Positions 45,570-54,551 of a stretch of 64,000 nt of DNA are shown here, one piece after another. The translations under genes were made by a program, and so were the position numbers. The DNA comes from Halostreptopolyspora alba. GTDB lineage: Bacteria > Actinomycetota > Actinomycetes > Streptosporangiales > Streptosporangiaceae. Location of the stretch: NCBI GenBank assembly GCA_003725585.1, contig RJMB01000006.1, positions 62,001 through 126,000 on the forward strand, in the 5' to 3' direction. The notes below the pieces were generated by a model. That model saw only the letters and a program-made list of their open reading frames with translations. It made no database searches and was not told where the DNA came from. Within the stretch, counting starts at the first letter, position 1. The number at the start of each line of letters is the position of its first letter.

Positions 45570-46697
45570 CTAGCGGTCTCGCTTGTAGAAGGGGAGCTCG
45601 ACGATGTCCACATCCTCGGCCCGGCCGCGCACGTCCACACTGAACGCGCCGCTCGTGATGTCGAGCCCGCCGTCGACGTAGGCCATCGCGATGGGGACGC
45701 CCAGGGTGGGCGAAGGCGCGCCACTGGTGACGGTGCCCACGTTACGACCATCGCACAGAACCTCGTGTCCCGAGCGGAGCACACGGCGTCCCCGGCCGAC
45801 GAGGCCGACCAACCTTCGGGGGCGACTGTTCTCGGCGGCGCGGGCGAGCGCGGCCCGGCCCACGAAGTCACCCTCCTTCTCGAACTTGACGACGCGACCG
45901 AGCCCGGCGTCGAAGGGGGTGATGTCGGCGCTGAGTTCGTTGCCGTAGAGCGGCATCCCGGCCTCCAGGCGCAGCGTGTCGCGCGCCGACAACCCGGCGG
46001 GGGTCAGACCGTGCTCCTCGCCGGCCTTGGCCAGCTCCTCCCAGACACGCGGGGCGTCGGTGCCGGGCTCGACGAAGATCTCGAAACCATCCTCGCCGGT
46101 GTAACCGGTGCGGGCGAGCAGCACCGGGACTCCGGCGACCGAGCACCGGTATCCCGTGTAGTACCGAATGTTGGACAGGTCGGCGTCGGTGAGTGGCTCC
46201 AGGACGCGTGCGGACGCGGGACCCTGGACCGCGAGGAGCGCGTATCCCACGGAGCGGTCGTCCACCCGGGCGTCGAACCCGGGGGCGCGGTCGGTGAGGG
46301 CGGCGACGACGGTGTCGTGGTTGGCGGCGTTGGCGACCACGAGGTACTCGTCGTCGGCGAGCCGGTAGACGATCAGGTCGTCGAGTACTCCGCCGTCCTC
46401 GGCGGTGATCATGGTGTAGCGGGCGCGCCCCACGGTGAGCCTGGACAGGTGACCCACCAGCGCGTAGTCGAGGAACGCCGCCGCCTGGGTTCCGATGACG
46501 TGGATCTCACCCATGTGGGACAGGTCGAAAAGTCCGGCGGTCTCGCGTACGGCCCTGTGCTCGGCGGTCTCGCTGCGGTACCGCAATGGCATGAGCCACC
46601 CGGCGAAGTCGACGAGGTTCGCACCGAGCCCCTGGTGGACCTCGTAGAGCGGGGTCGTGCGGGGCGCCGAGGCTGCCTCGTTGCCAAGCGCGGTCAT
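45570..46697 (-). CDS. gcvT: Glycine cleavage system T protein (aminomethyltransferase)
   Basis: 375-residue folate-dependent enzyme releasing ammonia from the H-protein intermediate. Recognisable blocks: D-F-A-G-W-L-M-P-L-R-Y, L-F-D-L-S-H-M-G-E (catalytic Asp region), and R-L-E-A-G-M-P-L-Y-G-N-E. GGGAG precedes the ATG at 46697. The glycine riboswitch is directly upstream, so expression rises with glycine. gcvP and lpd are not in the window. Confidence 0.97.
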   Translation of the reverse strand: MTALGNEAASAPRTTPLYEVHQGLGANLVDFAGWLMPLRYRSETAEHRAVRETAGLFDLSHMGEIHVIGTQAAAFLDYALVGHLSRLTVGRARYTMITAEDGGVLDDLIVYRLADDEYLVVANAANHDTVVAALTDRAPGFDARVDDRSVGYALLAVQGPASARVLEPLTDADLSNIRYYTGYRCSVAGVPVLLARTGYTGEDGFEIFVEPGTDAPRVWEELAKAGEEHGLTPAGLSARDTLRLEAGMPLYGNELSADITPFDAGLGRVVKFEKEGDFVGRAALARAAENSRPRRLVGLVGRGRRVLRSGHEVLCDGRNVGTVTSGAPSPTLGVPIAMAYVDGGLDITSGAFSVDVRGRAEDVDIVELPFYKRDR

Positions 46698-46739
46698 GGG
46701 CACTCCCGAGAGGATGGACGTTGTACCACTTCTGCCATC

Positions 46740-46926
46740 CTCCCCCTCTGTCATCTGTGCCTGAGAGCTTCGCCGCACGGGGCGGCTTGCACCTTCGGCG
46801 AGGGGCGCCGACGCCCCTGCTTTCCAGAGTGGTCTCACCCGTACGGTCCATGCGCCTGAGAGGTTCGCTGGGGAGGAATTGCTCCTTCGGCGGCCCGGGC
46901 TGGCTGCGCGGACACTCTCCCGTACG
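46740..46926 (-). ncRNA. Tandem glycine riboswitch upstream of gcvT
   Basis: Two aptamers in series on the gcvT strand. Aptamer 1 runs from about 46926 (CGGGAGAG) through GCCGAAGGAGCAA to CTCTCAGGC near 46852; aptamer 2 from about 46847 (GGGTGAGACCAC) through GCCGAAGGTGCAAGCC to CTCTCAGGCACAGATGACAG near 46740. The repeated GCCGAAGG-x-GCAA and CTCTCAGGC boxes are diagnostic. About 45 bases separate it from the gcvT ATG. Ends are approximate. Family members turn gene expression on with glycine. Confidence 0.93.
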
Positions 46927-46939
46927 GGGTCAACGACTG

Positions 46940-47310
46940 CCTTTCAGCCTAGCAGCGCACCCCCGACCGGCCCAGATGGTGCTCCCGGAACATTCGTCCT
47001 CCCAGGCCGCGCCCGGGATGGCGCGGTGTCTCCTCGATCCCGCGCTGGATTTCGCGTGCCTGATACACCAGCGTCGGAATGATCCCGACGAGCGCGGAGG
47101 CCGCGATGGGCGCCGAGACCGCCCCGGAGGTTCGGCCGCTGAAGCTGACGCGCCCCGCTTCGCCGCGCGCTCCGTACTATCCGCGGATTCGTGGTCGAGG
47201 GGCGACCGGCGCTTTCGTCGTTCGTGATGTGGCTCTCACCGCCATGTGGGGCACCAGCGCCCATCGCGCGGCGTCGTAGAAAACGCCGCTGCCACTGAGA
47301 GAGGACGAGT
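46940..47310. other. Intergenic region, promoters only
   Basis: About 370 bases between the riboswitch and the divergent MurG-like gene. It must contain the gcvT operon promoter at the left. No gene was recognised; open frames have no credible product. Confidence 0.4.
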
Positions 47311-48483
47311 GTGAACGAGACCGATTCCGCGCGCGATATGCGACTGATCGTCACCGGCGGGGGTACCGGGGGCCACACCTATCCCGCGCTGACCGCCGTC
47401 AACGCGTTGCGGTCGCGGCTGGAGGCCCAGGGGCGCGGACTGGAGGTGCTGTGGGTGGGCGCCGAGGACAGCCTGGAGGGCCGGGTGGCCGCGGCGAACG
47501 AGATCCCCTTCCACGCGGTCGCCACGGGCAAGGTGCGCCGGTCGGCGAACCCGCTCAAGCTCGTGTCACCGGCGAACATTCGGGACATGGGCAACGCGTT
47601 GCGCGGGGTCTTCCAGTCGCGCCGGGTCGTGTCCGACTTCCGGCCCGATGTTGTGCTGGCCACCGGCGGCTACGTCGCCGTTCCGGTGGGCCTGGCCGCC
47701 CGGCTGCGCGGGCGACCGCTGGTGGTACACGAGCAGACGGTGCTGCTGGGGCTGGCCAACAGAGTGCTGGCGCGTGCGGGCGCCCGCATGGCGGTCACCT
47801 CCGAGTCCACGCTGGAGCTGCTGCCCGGATCGGCCCGCGCGAGCGCGGTCGTGACCGGGAACCCGGTGCGTCCGGAGGTGCTGGAGGGCAAGGCCGAGCG
47901 GGGCGCCGAAGGGCTCGGTTTCGAGGGGCACGACCCCGACCTGCCCACGGTTTATGTCACCGGCGGAGCCCAGGGGTCGGTGCAGATCAACACCACGGTC
48001 CGCGCTCTCCTGCCGTGGCTGCTGGAACGTGCCAACGTCGTGCACCAGTGTGGCGAGGCCAACCTCGACGACCTGCGCGCGGCGACGCGGGACCTCGATC
48101 CGGAGCTGGCGGCCCGCCACCACGTGACCGCGTTCGTCGGCCCGGAACTGCCCGACGTGCTGGCGCTGGCCGACGTGGTGATCTCCCGCAGCGGCGCCGG
48201 AACGATCGCCGAGCTGACCGCGCTCGGCAAGGCCGCCGTGTTCATCCCGCTGGCTTCGTCAGCCGGCGACGAGCAGCGGCACAACGCCCGCCACCTGCAG
48301 GAGGCGGACGCCGCGCGCGCACTGCTGGACGAGGTGTCGCCGGAGCGCCTGCGGGAGAAGCTGGAACCGCTGCTGGCCGACTCTGAACGGCGCGCCGCCG
48401 TCGCCGAGAAGGCCCGGGAGCACGGAAAGCCCGACGCCGCCGACCGGTTGGTCGACGTCGTGCTCAGCGCGGGAGGCGCGTGA
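47311..48483 (+). CDS. MurG-like UDP-GlcNAc transferase
   Basis: 390-residue GT28/GT-B glycosyltransferase. N-terminal nucleotide loop G-G-G-T-G-G-H-T-Y-P and middle G-G-Y-V-A-V-P match MurG, which makes lipid II; the C-terminal half has S-R-S-G-A-G-T-I-A-E-L-T-A and the donor-site H-N-A-R-H-L. MurG is normally in the division/cell-wall cluster; nothing from that cluster is near, so this may be a second MurG-like enzyme for another polymer. GAGAGAGGAC precedes the GTG. Confidence 0.88.
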   Translation: MNETDSARDMRLIVTGGGTGGHTYPALTAVNALRSRLEAQGRGLEVLWVGAEDSLEGRVAAANEIPFHAVATGKVRRSANPLKLVSPANIRDMGNALRGVFQSRRVVSDFRPDVVLATGGYVAVPVGLAARLRGRPLVVHEQTVLLGLANRVLARAGARMAVTSESTLELLPGSARASAVVTGNPVRPEVLEGKAERGAEGLGFEGHDPDLPTVYVTGGAQGSVQINTTVRALLPWLLERANVVHQCGEANLDDLRAATRDLDPELAARHHVTAFVGPELPDVLALADVVISRSGAGTIAELTALGKAAVFIPLASSAGDEQRHNARHLQEADAARALLDEVSPERLREKLEPLLADSERRAAVAEKAREHGKPDAADRLVDVVLSAGGA

Positions 48484-48496
48484 CCCGACGGGGGAG

Positions 48497-48811
48497 ATGG
48501 GGGAGGGTGGCGCGGCGCTCGCGATGATCGTGGGCGGTGTGAGCGCCGCGCTCCAGACCGAGGACGGTGGGACCGTGGTCTGGCTCGGCTTCACCGCCGT
48601 ATTCATCGGTGTCGCCGGCATCGTCGGTGGAGCACTGGCCCGGGGGTCACCGAGGGCGGCCGCGCTGATACTCCCGCTCACCGGTGTGCTCGGGTTCGTC
48701 GCGATCTCATTCGGGTGGCTGCTCGCCGGGCCGACGCTGATCGTCGGCGCCGTTCTGGCGTGGTTCGGCCGCACACGCACGGAGACGGGCCCCGGAACGG
48801 CCACCGGATAG
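48497..48811 (+). CDS. Small membrane protein of unknown function
   Basis: 104 residues with three to four hydrophobic segments (about 8-20, 27-45, 55-72, 74-88) and a polar Thr/Gly tail. It begins 13 bases after the MurG-like gene, so the two are probably one operon. No recognised family. Confidence 0.65.
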   Translation: MGEGGAALAMIVGGVSAALQTEDGGTVVWLGFTAVFIGVAGIVGGALARGSPRAAALILPLTGVLGFVAISFGWLLAGPTLIVGAVLAWFGRTRTETGPGTATG

Positions 48812-48868
48812 CCCGGGACCCGGTGTCGACTGCCGTACGGTCGACCTCGCCGAGGGTGACCCGTGGCG

Positions 48869-48907
48869 ACGGGCTCGGCGCGTTGGCCGCCGTGGTCCCG
48901 AGCCCGT
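48869..48907. terminator. Possible terminator between convergent genes
   Basis: 9-bp stem ACGGGCTCG/CGAGCCCGT with a 21-base loop between the small membrane gene and the Ro60 gene end. The long loop makes this weak. Confidence 0.35.
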
Positions 48908-48936
48908 AAACGGACCCGGGACCATGCACAGGGCCC

Positions 48937-50490
48937 CTACGCCGCGGCGGCCTCGGTCTCCCACGGCCAGCGGCGGTCCTCGCCCGCCTCGATCAAGGGG
49001 ATCATCCGGAACGCGGCGTCGGACAGCCCGCCGAACACGTACCGGTTGCCCGTGCCGACGGGGCCGTGCCCGTAGCGGTACCCGGCGAGGTTCCAGGTGT
49101 AGACCGGGACCCGGGCCGGAACCGCGCGGGTGGGCTCCTCGCCGCGCCGGCCGCCCCAGGTCTGCTCGTCGCTGACCAGCACGACACGGTCGTGGTCGCG
49201 GTAGTGCTGCCGCACCGCTTCGGCGGTCTCGGTGCCGCCGCGCCCGCCCCAGAACCGGTCGAGCACCCGCAGCAGCGCGTCGCCGCGGCCGAGCCGCACC
49301 GGTTCGCTGACGTTGTCGAACTGCACCAGGTCGGCGTGCTCGCAGCGCATCGCCAGGGCCGCGCCGAAGATTTGGGCGACCTGGGCGTTGCTCAGCTCCG
49401 AGCGTGCCGACATGCGCCCCCGCATCGACCCGGACTGGTCGACCAGGACCAGGGTGCGCCCCGCCAGCTCCGGCACGTTGCCCAGCGCGTGGCCCAGGGC
49501 CCGCTCCAGCGCCGCGCCCCAGCGGAGACTGGGGGCGGCCCGGTAGGCGGCGAGGAACCGCATGGGGAACTGCCGCGAGCGTGCCACCTCGTCGGGGTCA
49601 GCGAGCCGTGCCGCGACCCGCTCGGCGACCTCGTCACTGACCCCGGCCTGGTCGAAATTGCGCAGGTTGCGCAATTGCGCCATGTACCCAATCGAGGGGA
49701 TGACGGTCTCCCACGCCCCCGCGTCCATCGGCCCCTGCAGCCACCCGGCGAGCGCCTCCCAGGTCATGCCGGCCCGCGCCAGCACCTCGGCGGCGTCCGG
49801 CCGGTCCAGCAGAGCGCGGCGCTCGGCCACCGGCAGCGCCATCAGCTCCTCCCGGGCCCGCAGCACACCCAGCTCGGTGGGGATGGCGTTCGCCCGGTTG
49901 TGCCGCCGGTCCAGGGCGTGCGCGAACAGCGCCCCCTGGCGCGGGTCGCGCGCCGTGGGGTGCGTCAGGTCGCACACGTCGCCGAACCGGAAGGCGTGGC
50001 TGTCGGTGTCGTACTTCAGCAGCGAACGCTGTGAGTACAGTCGCGTCACCGCGTCGGCGACGCCGCGCTTGACCGGCTTGGGAAGCGAACGCCCGTAGCG
50101 GCCGGTCCAGTAGGCCAGGGCCTCCCCGGGCTCGTCGGCGCGCCCAAGCGCCGCGGAGACGAGTTGGCGGCTGTGGCCGTGCGCGCCCGCGCCGAGCCGA
50201 GCCCTAGCCGCCTCCAGCGCCCCGACCAGGGGCGCCGAACGCAGGTTGGCCTCCTTGCGTAGCCAGGTCAGCAGCTGGGCCAGCCACTCGACGTCGTCCA
50301 CCGCGAGCCGTGCCACCAGGGTGCGGAACCGCTCGTCGCGCTCGTCGGCGGCCTCGTAGAACGTGTGTTCGCCGACCATGGAGGACACCGCGAGCAGGAA
50401 CAGCTCCGTTCGGGTGTCGCGCTGGTAGCCGGGAGCTCCCTCGTGGGTGCGGCCCTGCGGGCTCGGGGTGGCACGGTTGAACTTGGCCAT
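48937..50490 (-). CDS. rsr: Ro60/Rsr RNA-binding protein (TROVE + vWA)
   Basis: 517-residue ring-shaped RNA-binding protein. Residues ~12-335 are a TROVE domain of helical repeats (F-L-L-A-V-S-S-M-V-G near 30, then A-Q-L-L-T-W-L-R-K-E, T-W-E-A-L-A-G-W and Y-M-A-Q-L-R-N-L-R-N-F). Residues ~340-500 are a von Willebrand A domain with an intact MIDAS site D351-Q-S-G-S-M and a T-E-T-A strand. Ro proteins bind misfolded RNA in the central hole and Y RNAs on the rim, and help RNA decay by tethering PNPase. Four Y-RNA-like elements lie just upstream on the same strand, which fixes the interpretation. No RtcB or PNPase gene is adjacent. Confidence 0.95.
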   Translation of the reverse strand: MAKFNRATPSPQGRTHEGAPGYQRDTRTELFLLAVSSMVGEHTFYEAADERDERFRTLVARLAVDDVEWLAQLLTWLRKEANLRSAPLVGALEAARARLGAGAHGHSRQLVSAALGRADEPGEALAYWTGRYGRSLPKPVKRGVADAVTRLYSQRSLLKYDTDSHAFRFGDVCDLTHPTARDPRQGALFAHALDRRHNRANAIPTELGVLRAREELMALPVAERRALLDRPDAAEVLARAGMTWEALAGWLQGPMDAGAWETVIPSIGYMAQLRNLRNFDQAGVSDEVAERVAARLADPDEVARSRQFPMRFLAAYRAAPSLRWGAALERALGHALGNVPELAGRTLVLVDQSGSMRGRMSARSELSNAQVAQIFGAALAMRCEHADLVQFDNVSEPVRLGRGDALLRVLDRFWGGRGGTETAEAVRQHYRDHDRVVLVSDEQTWGGRRGEEPTRAVPARVPVYTWNLAGYRYGHGPVGTGNRYVFGGLSDAAFRMIPLIEAGEDRRWPWETEAAAA

Positions 50491-50558
50491 GGCGCGCCTT
50501 TCGCGCTTGCGGTCCGGGGTCGGGTACCGGGAGGGCGCGCGGCCAACGTGAGGGGGCG

Positions 50559-50572
50559 CCCGAGGTCTCGGG
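50559..50572 (-). terminator. Short hairpin at the 3' end of Y RNA 1
   Basis: CCCGAG and CTCGGG arms with a 2-base loop directly after the end of the Y RNA 1 stem. It could define the RNA 3' end or be a processing signal before the Ro60 coding region. Confidence 0.35.
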
Positions 50573-50687
50573 TCGGCGACGGTACGTAGCGCTCTACCGG
50601 GCTGAGCTACACCCGCGTACGGGTGGCGGGATTCGAACCCGCGACCACTCGATTAACAGTCGAAGTATCCGTTGCCTGCGCACCGGG
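50571..50687 (-). ncRNA. Y RNA 1, YrlA-like with permuted tRNA module
   Basis: Fold read on the minus strand. The basal stem pairs GGT (50684-50682) with ACC, then, past an internal loop GCGCA, GGC-A-ACGG with CCGTCGCC (one A-C mismatch), a bulged A, and TAC with GTA. Inside lie a hairpin with loop CTGTTAA (a tRNA-Asn anticodon loop), a T-arm GCGGG-TTCGAAT-CCCGC, the acceptor-like hairpin CACCCG-TACG-CGGGTG closed by a UACG tetraloop, then TA and a D-arm GCTC-AGCCCGGTA-GAGC. T-arm, capped acceptor and D-arm in this order form a circularly permuted tRNA top half, the known design of bacterial YrlA RNAs. End positions are approximate. Confidence 0.78.
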
Positions 50688-50699
50688 CGCCCGTTTCCA

Positions 50700-50738
50700 C
50701 GTTGTCCGACACCCCTCCCGAGGTCAGCAGCGACAACG
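50700..50738 (-). repeat. Inverted repeat overlapping the 3' strand of Y RNA 2
   Basis: CGTTGTC and GACAACG arms, 7 bp. The gene-distal arm is also used in the Y RNA 2 basal stem, so this is an alternative pairing that could form after processing or compete with the Y RNA fold. Confidence 0.4.
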
Positions 50739-50817
50739 GACTTCCCCACCGAGAGGGTGGGTGAGGGGCACGTAAGGCCCCCGCGAGTTCGCCAGAAGTA
50801 TCCGTCGTCTCCGCACC
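50722..50817 (-). ncRNA. Y RNA 2, same basal stem without tRNA module
   Basis: Basal stem: GGT with ACC, internal loop GCGGA opposite GCTGCTG, GACGACGG with CCGTTGTC (8 bp, one G-U), a 2-base AU bulge, then ACTTC with GAAGT. This is the same plan as Y RNA 1, built from partly different bases. The loop carries hairpins GGGGC-CTTACGT-GCCCC (5 bp, 7-base loop) and CCACC-CTCTC-GGTGG. A promoter sits just upstream. Confidence 0.7.
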
Positions 50818-50835
50818 GGGAAGTGCGTCGCGAGA

Positions 50836-50864
50836 AAACTATCGAAACGGGAAATTCGGTCCAA
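50836..50864 (-). promoter_or_regulatory. Promoter for Y RNA 2/1
   Basis: On the minus strand: -35 TTGGAC, 17-base spacer, -10 TAGTTT. The predicted transcription start is near 50829, about a turn before the Y RNA 2 stem. A near-perfect inverted repeat (CGCGA-x-AAAAC and GTTTTTCGCG) flanks it and could bind a regulator. Confidence 0.55.
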
Positions 50865-50932
50865 CCGGTTTTTCGCGGCAGGGGAGTGGTTTCCGGTGGC
50901 CCCGGTGGGGGGCGGGAGGTGCGCGTGGTGTC

Positions 50933-51060
50933 GCGGCCGCACCGAGATCGAATCGGAGCCGGTGGAAGGGCTAGCCGCTGTGGTGGGCCGGAGGCCGACC
51001 CCCGGCCCACCTGGAGCGGCTAACCAGAAGTATCCGGCGCCTGCGCACCGGTGCGGTCGC
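50933..51060 (-). ncRNA. Y-RNA-like element 3
   Basis: Carries the shared 26-base block (51026-51051). Closing helix CCGCACC/GGTGCGG, an inner helix GCCGG/CCGGC, a long hairpin (outer TAGCCGCT/AGCGGCTA, inner 10-bp helix, 10-base loop) and a short hairpin CCGA-TTCGATC-TCGG whose loop fits the T-loop consensus. The helices covary with element 4. Whether it binds Ro60 is inference. Confidence 0.62.
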
Positions 51061-51071
51061 GATGCCGCGGG

Positions 51072-51195
51072 CGCCGGCCGAGACCGTGTCGGAGCCGGGG
51101 GGTCGTCTAGGACCGTTCGGCGGGCCGGAGGCCGACCCCCGGCCCGCCTCGGCGGTCCTAACGAGAAGTATCCGGCGCCTGCGCACCGGCCGACG
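51072..51195 (-). ncRNA. Y-RNA-like element 4
   Basis: Carries the shared block (51164-51189). Closing helix CGTCGGCC/GGCCGGCG (or alternatively GGCGCCGG/CCGGCGCC), a long hairpin with outer helix TAGGACCG/CGGTCCTA and a 10-bp inner helix around a 10-base loop identical to element 3, and a hairpin CCGA-CACGGTC-TCGG at the position of the T-arm. Outer helices of elements 3 and 4 differ at most positions yet stay paired. Confidence 0.62.
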
Positions 51196-51203
51196 CTGGC
51201 GCG

Positions 51204-51209
51204 ATCCTA
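51204..51209 (-). promoter_or_regulatory. -10 hexamer TAGGAT before Y-like element 4
   Basis: On the minus strand TAGGAT lies 8 bases before the closing helix of element 4, so the transcript would start at or next to the RNA 5' end. Elements 4 and 3 probably share this start. No good -35 box is seen. Confidence 0.4.
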
Positions 51210-51300
51210 GCGTGCCTGGATACTCGCGGGCACCGGGTTTTCGGGCCGCGCCGGCACAGGGAAACCCGGCGCTTCACGCGGGAGCCCACACGGGCCCTGT

Positions 51301-52359
51301 TCATCCCGCCTTGCGGCGCTCGCGGACGGACTCGGCCAGGCCGGTCAGCACCTCCTCGGTGGTCTCCCAGCTCATGCACTTGTCGGTGATGCTCTGGCCG
51401 TAGGTGAGCCCGGCCGGGTCGGTGAGCTTCTGCGCGCCCTCGACCAGGTAACTCTCCAGCATGACGCCGACGATGCCGCGCTGACCCTCGGCGATCTGGG
51501 CGCCGATGGTCTCGGCCACCCCCGGCTGGCGCGTGTGGTCCTTGCCGCTGTTGGCGTGGCTGGCGTCGATCATCACCCGGCGCGGCAACCCGGCGCTCTC
51601 GATGGTGTCGAGTGCCCCGTTCACGCTGGCGGAGTCGTAGTTCGTGCCGGAGCGGCCACCGCGCAGGATCACGTGGCAGTCCGGGTTGCCCTGGGTCACG
51701 ACGACCGAACCCGCCCCGGCCGGGTCGACGCCGAAGAAGGTGTGGGAGGCGGCGGCCGCTCCGCACGCGTCCACCGCCACCTGGACGTCGCCGTCGGTGC
51801 CGTTCTTGAAGCCCACCGGCATGCTCAGCCCACTGCTGAGCTGGCGGTGGACCTGGCTCTCCGTGGTGCGGGCACCGATCGCGCCCCAGGAGACGGCGTC
51901 GGCGATGTACTGCGGCGTGATCGGGTCGAGGAACTCGGTGCCGGCAGGGATCCCGAGCGAGTCGATGTCGAGCAGTAGCTTGCGCGCGGTGCGCAGGCCG
52001 CGGTGCACGTCGTAGCTGTCATCCAGCCCCGGGTCGTTGATCAGGCCCTTCCAGCCGAGGGTGGTGCGGGGTTTCTCGAAGTACACCCGCATGACCACGC
52101 TCAGGTCGGCGTTCACCGTCGGGATGAGGTTCCTCAGCCGCTCGGCGTACTCGATCGCGGAGTCGGGGTCGTGCACGGAGCACGGGCCGACAATGACGAG
52201 CAACCGGTCGTCGTCGCCGTTGAGCACCCGCGTGACCTCGGCGCGGGCATCCTCGACGAGCGCGGCACGCTCGGGCCCCATGGGCAGTTCGGCGAGGATG
52301 TCCTGGGGTGCGACCAGCGGCTTGTAGCTGTCGACCCGGGTGTCGTTGGTACTCGGCAT
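51301..52359 (-). CDS. 3-deoxy-7-phosphoheptulonate synthase, class I
   Basis: 352-residue first enzyme of the shikimate pathway (phosphoenolpyruvate plus erythrose 4-phosphate), of the AroF/G/H class. Motifs: G-P-C-S-V-H-D, Y-F-E-K-P-R-T-T-L-G-W-K-G, G-F-K-N-G-T and D-A-S-H-A-N-S. Actinobacteria mostly rely on the class II enzyme, so a class I copy may serve secondary metabolism or give different feedback control. The ATG at 52359 has AGGGA upstream; an in-frame start at 52389 is less likely. Confidence 0.94.
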   Translation of the reverse strand: MPSTNDTRVDSYKPLVAPQDILAELPMGPERAALVEDARAEVTRVLNGDDDRLLVIVGPCSVHDPDSAIEYAERLRNLIPTVNADLSVVMRVYFEKPRTTLGWKGLINDPGLDDSYDVHRGLRTARKLLLDIDSLGIPAGTEFLDPITPQYIADAVSWGAIGARTTESQVHRQLSSGLSMPVGFKNGTDGDVQVAVDACGAAAASHTFFGVDPAGAGSVVVTQGNPDCHVILRGGRSGTNYDSASVNGALDTIESAGLPRRVMIDASHANSGKDHTRQPGVAETIGAQIAEGQRGIVGVMLESYLVEGAQKLTDPAGLTYGQSITDKCMSWETTEEVLTGLAESVRERRKAG

Positions 52360-52539
52360 GTCGGTCCCTGTTTCCTCTCCCACGTGCATTCACTCGAACA
52401 CTAAGGGATCACGCGCGATGGGGTCTCCCCGGGCCCGACGCGCGGGGCACCGGGGCGTCGCCGACCCGTTGACCTCGGGGGGCGGACGGTTCACCCGCCG
52501 GCCCCGGGATCTCGGATGGCTCGCACCGCCCGCCGTGTC

Positions 52540-52545
52540 TAGGAT
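52540..52545 (+). promoter_or_regulatory. -10 hexamer TAGGAT, near-leaderless start
   Basis: TAGGAT ends 8 bases before the ATG at 52554. Confidence 0.5.
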
Positions 52546-52553
52546 GAGCCCCG

Positions 52554-54486
<1,933 letters not shown>

Positions 54487-54551
54487 CGAGGTATGGGGCC
54501 GGCCGCGAGAATGAGGGCGGAGCACCAACCGACGTGGTAAGGAGACTCCCC

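Noticed and set aside
48497-48811. Extension of the MurG-like protein through the small membrane gene
   Set aside because: The MurG-like frame ends at a clear TGA (48481-48483) and the membrane protein is in another frame with its own start.
50618-50694. A functional tRNA-Asn gene
   Set aside because: The anticodon and T-arms are right, but there is no D-arm, the D region is too long and the acceptor has a mismatch, while the alternative Y RNA fold explains the flanking D-arm and stem. Kept only as a finding.
50662-51189. The shared 26-base blocks as CRISPR repeats or simple promoters
   Set aside because: Spacing is irregular (102-232 bases), the intervening DNA folds into paired structures, and the GATACT inside the block has no -35 partner at 17 bases.
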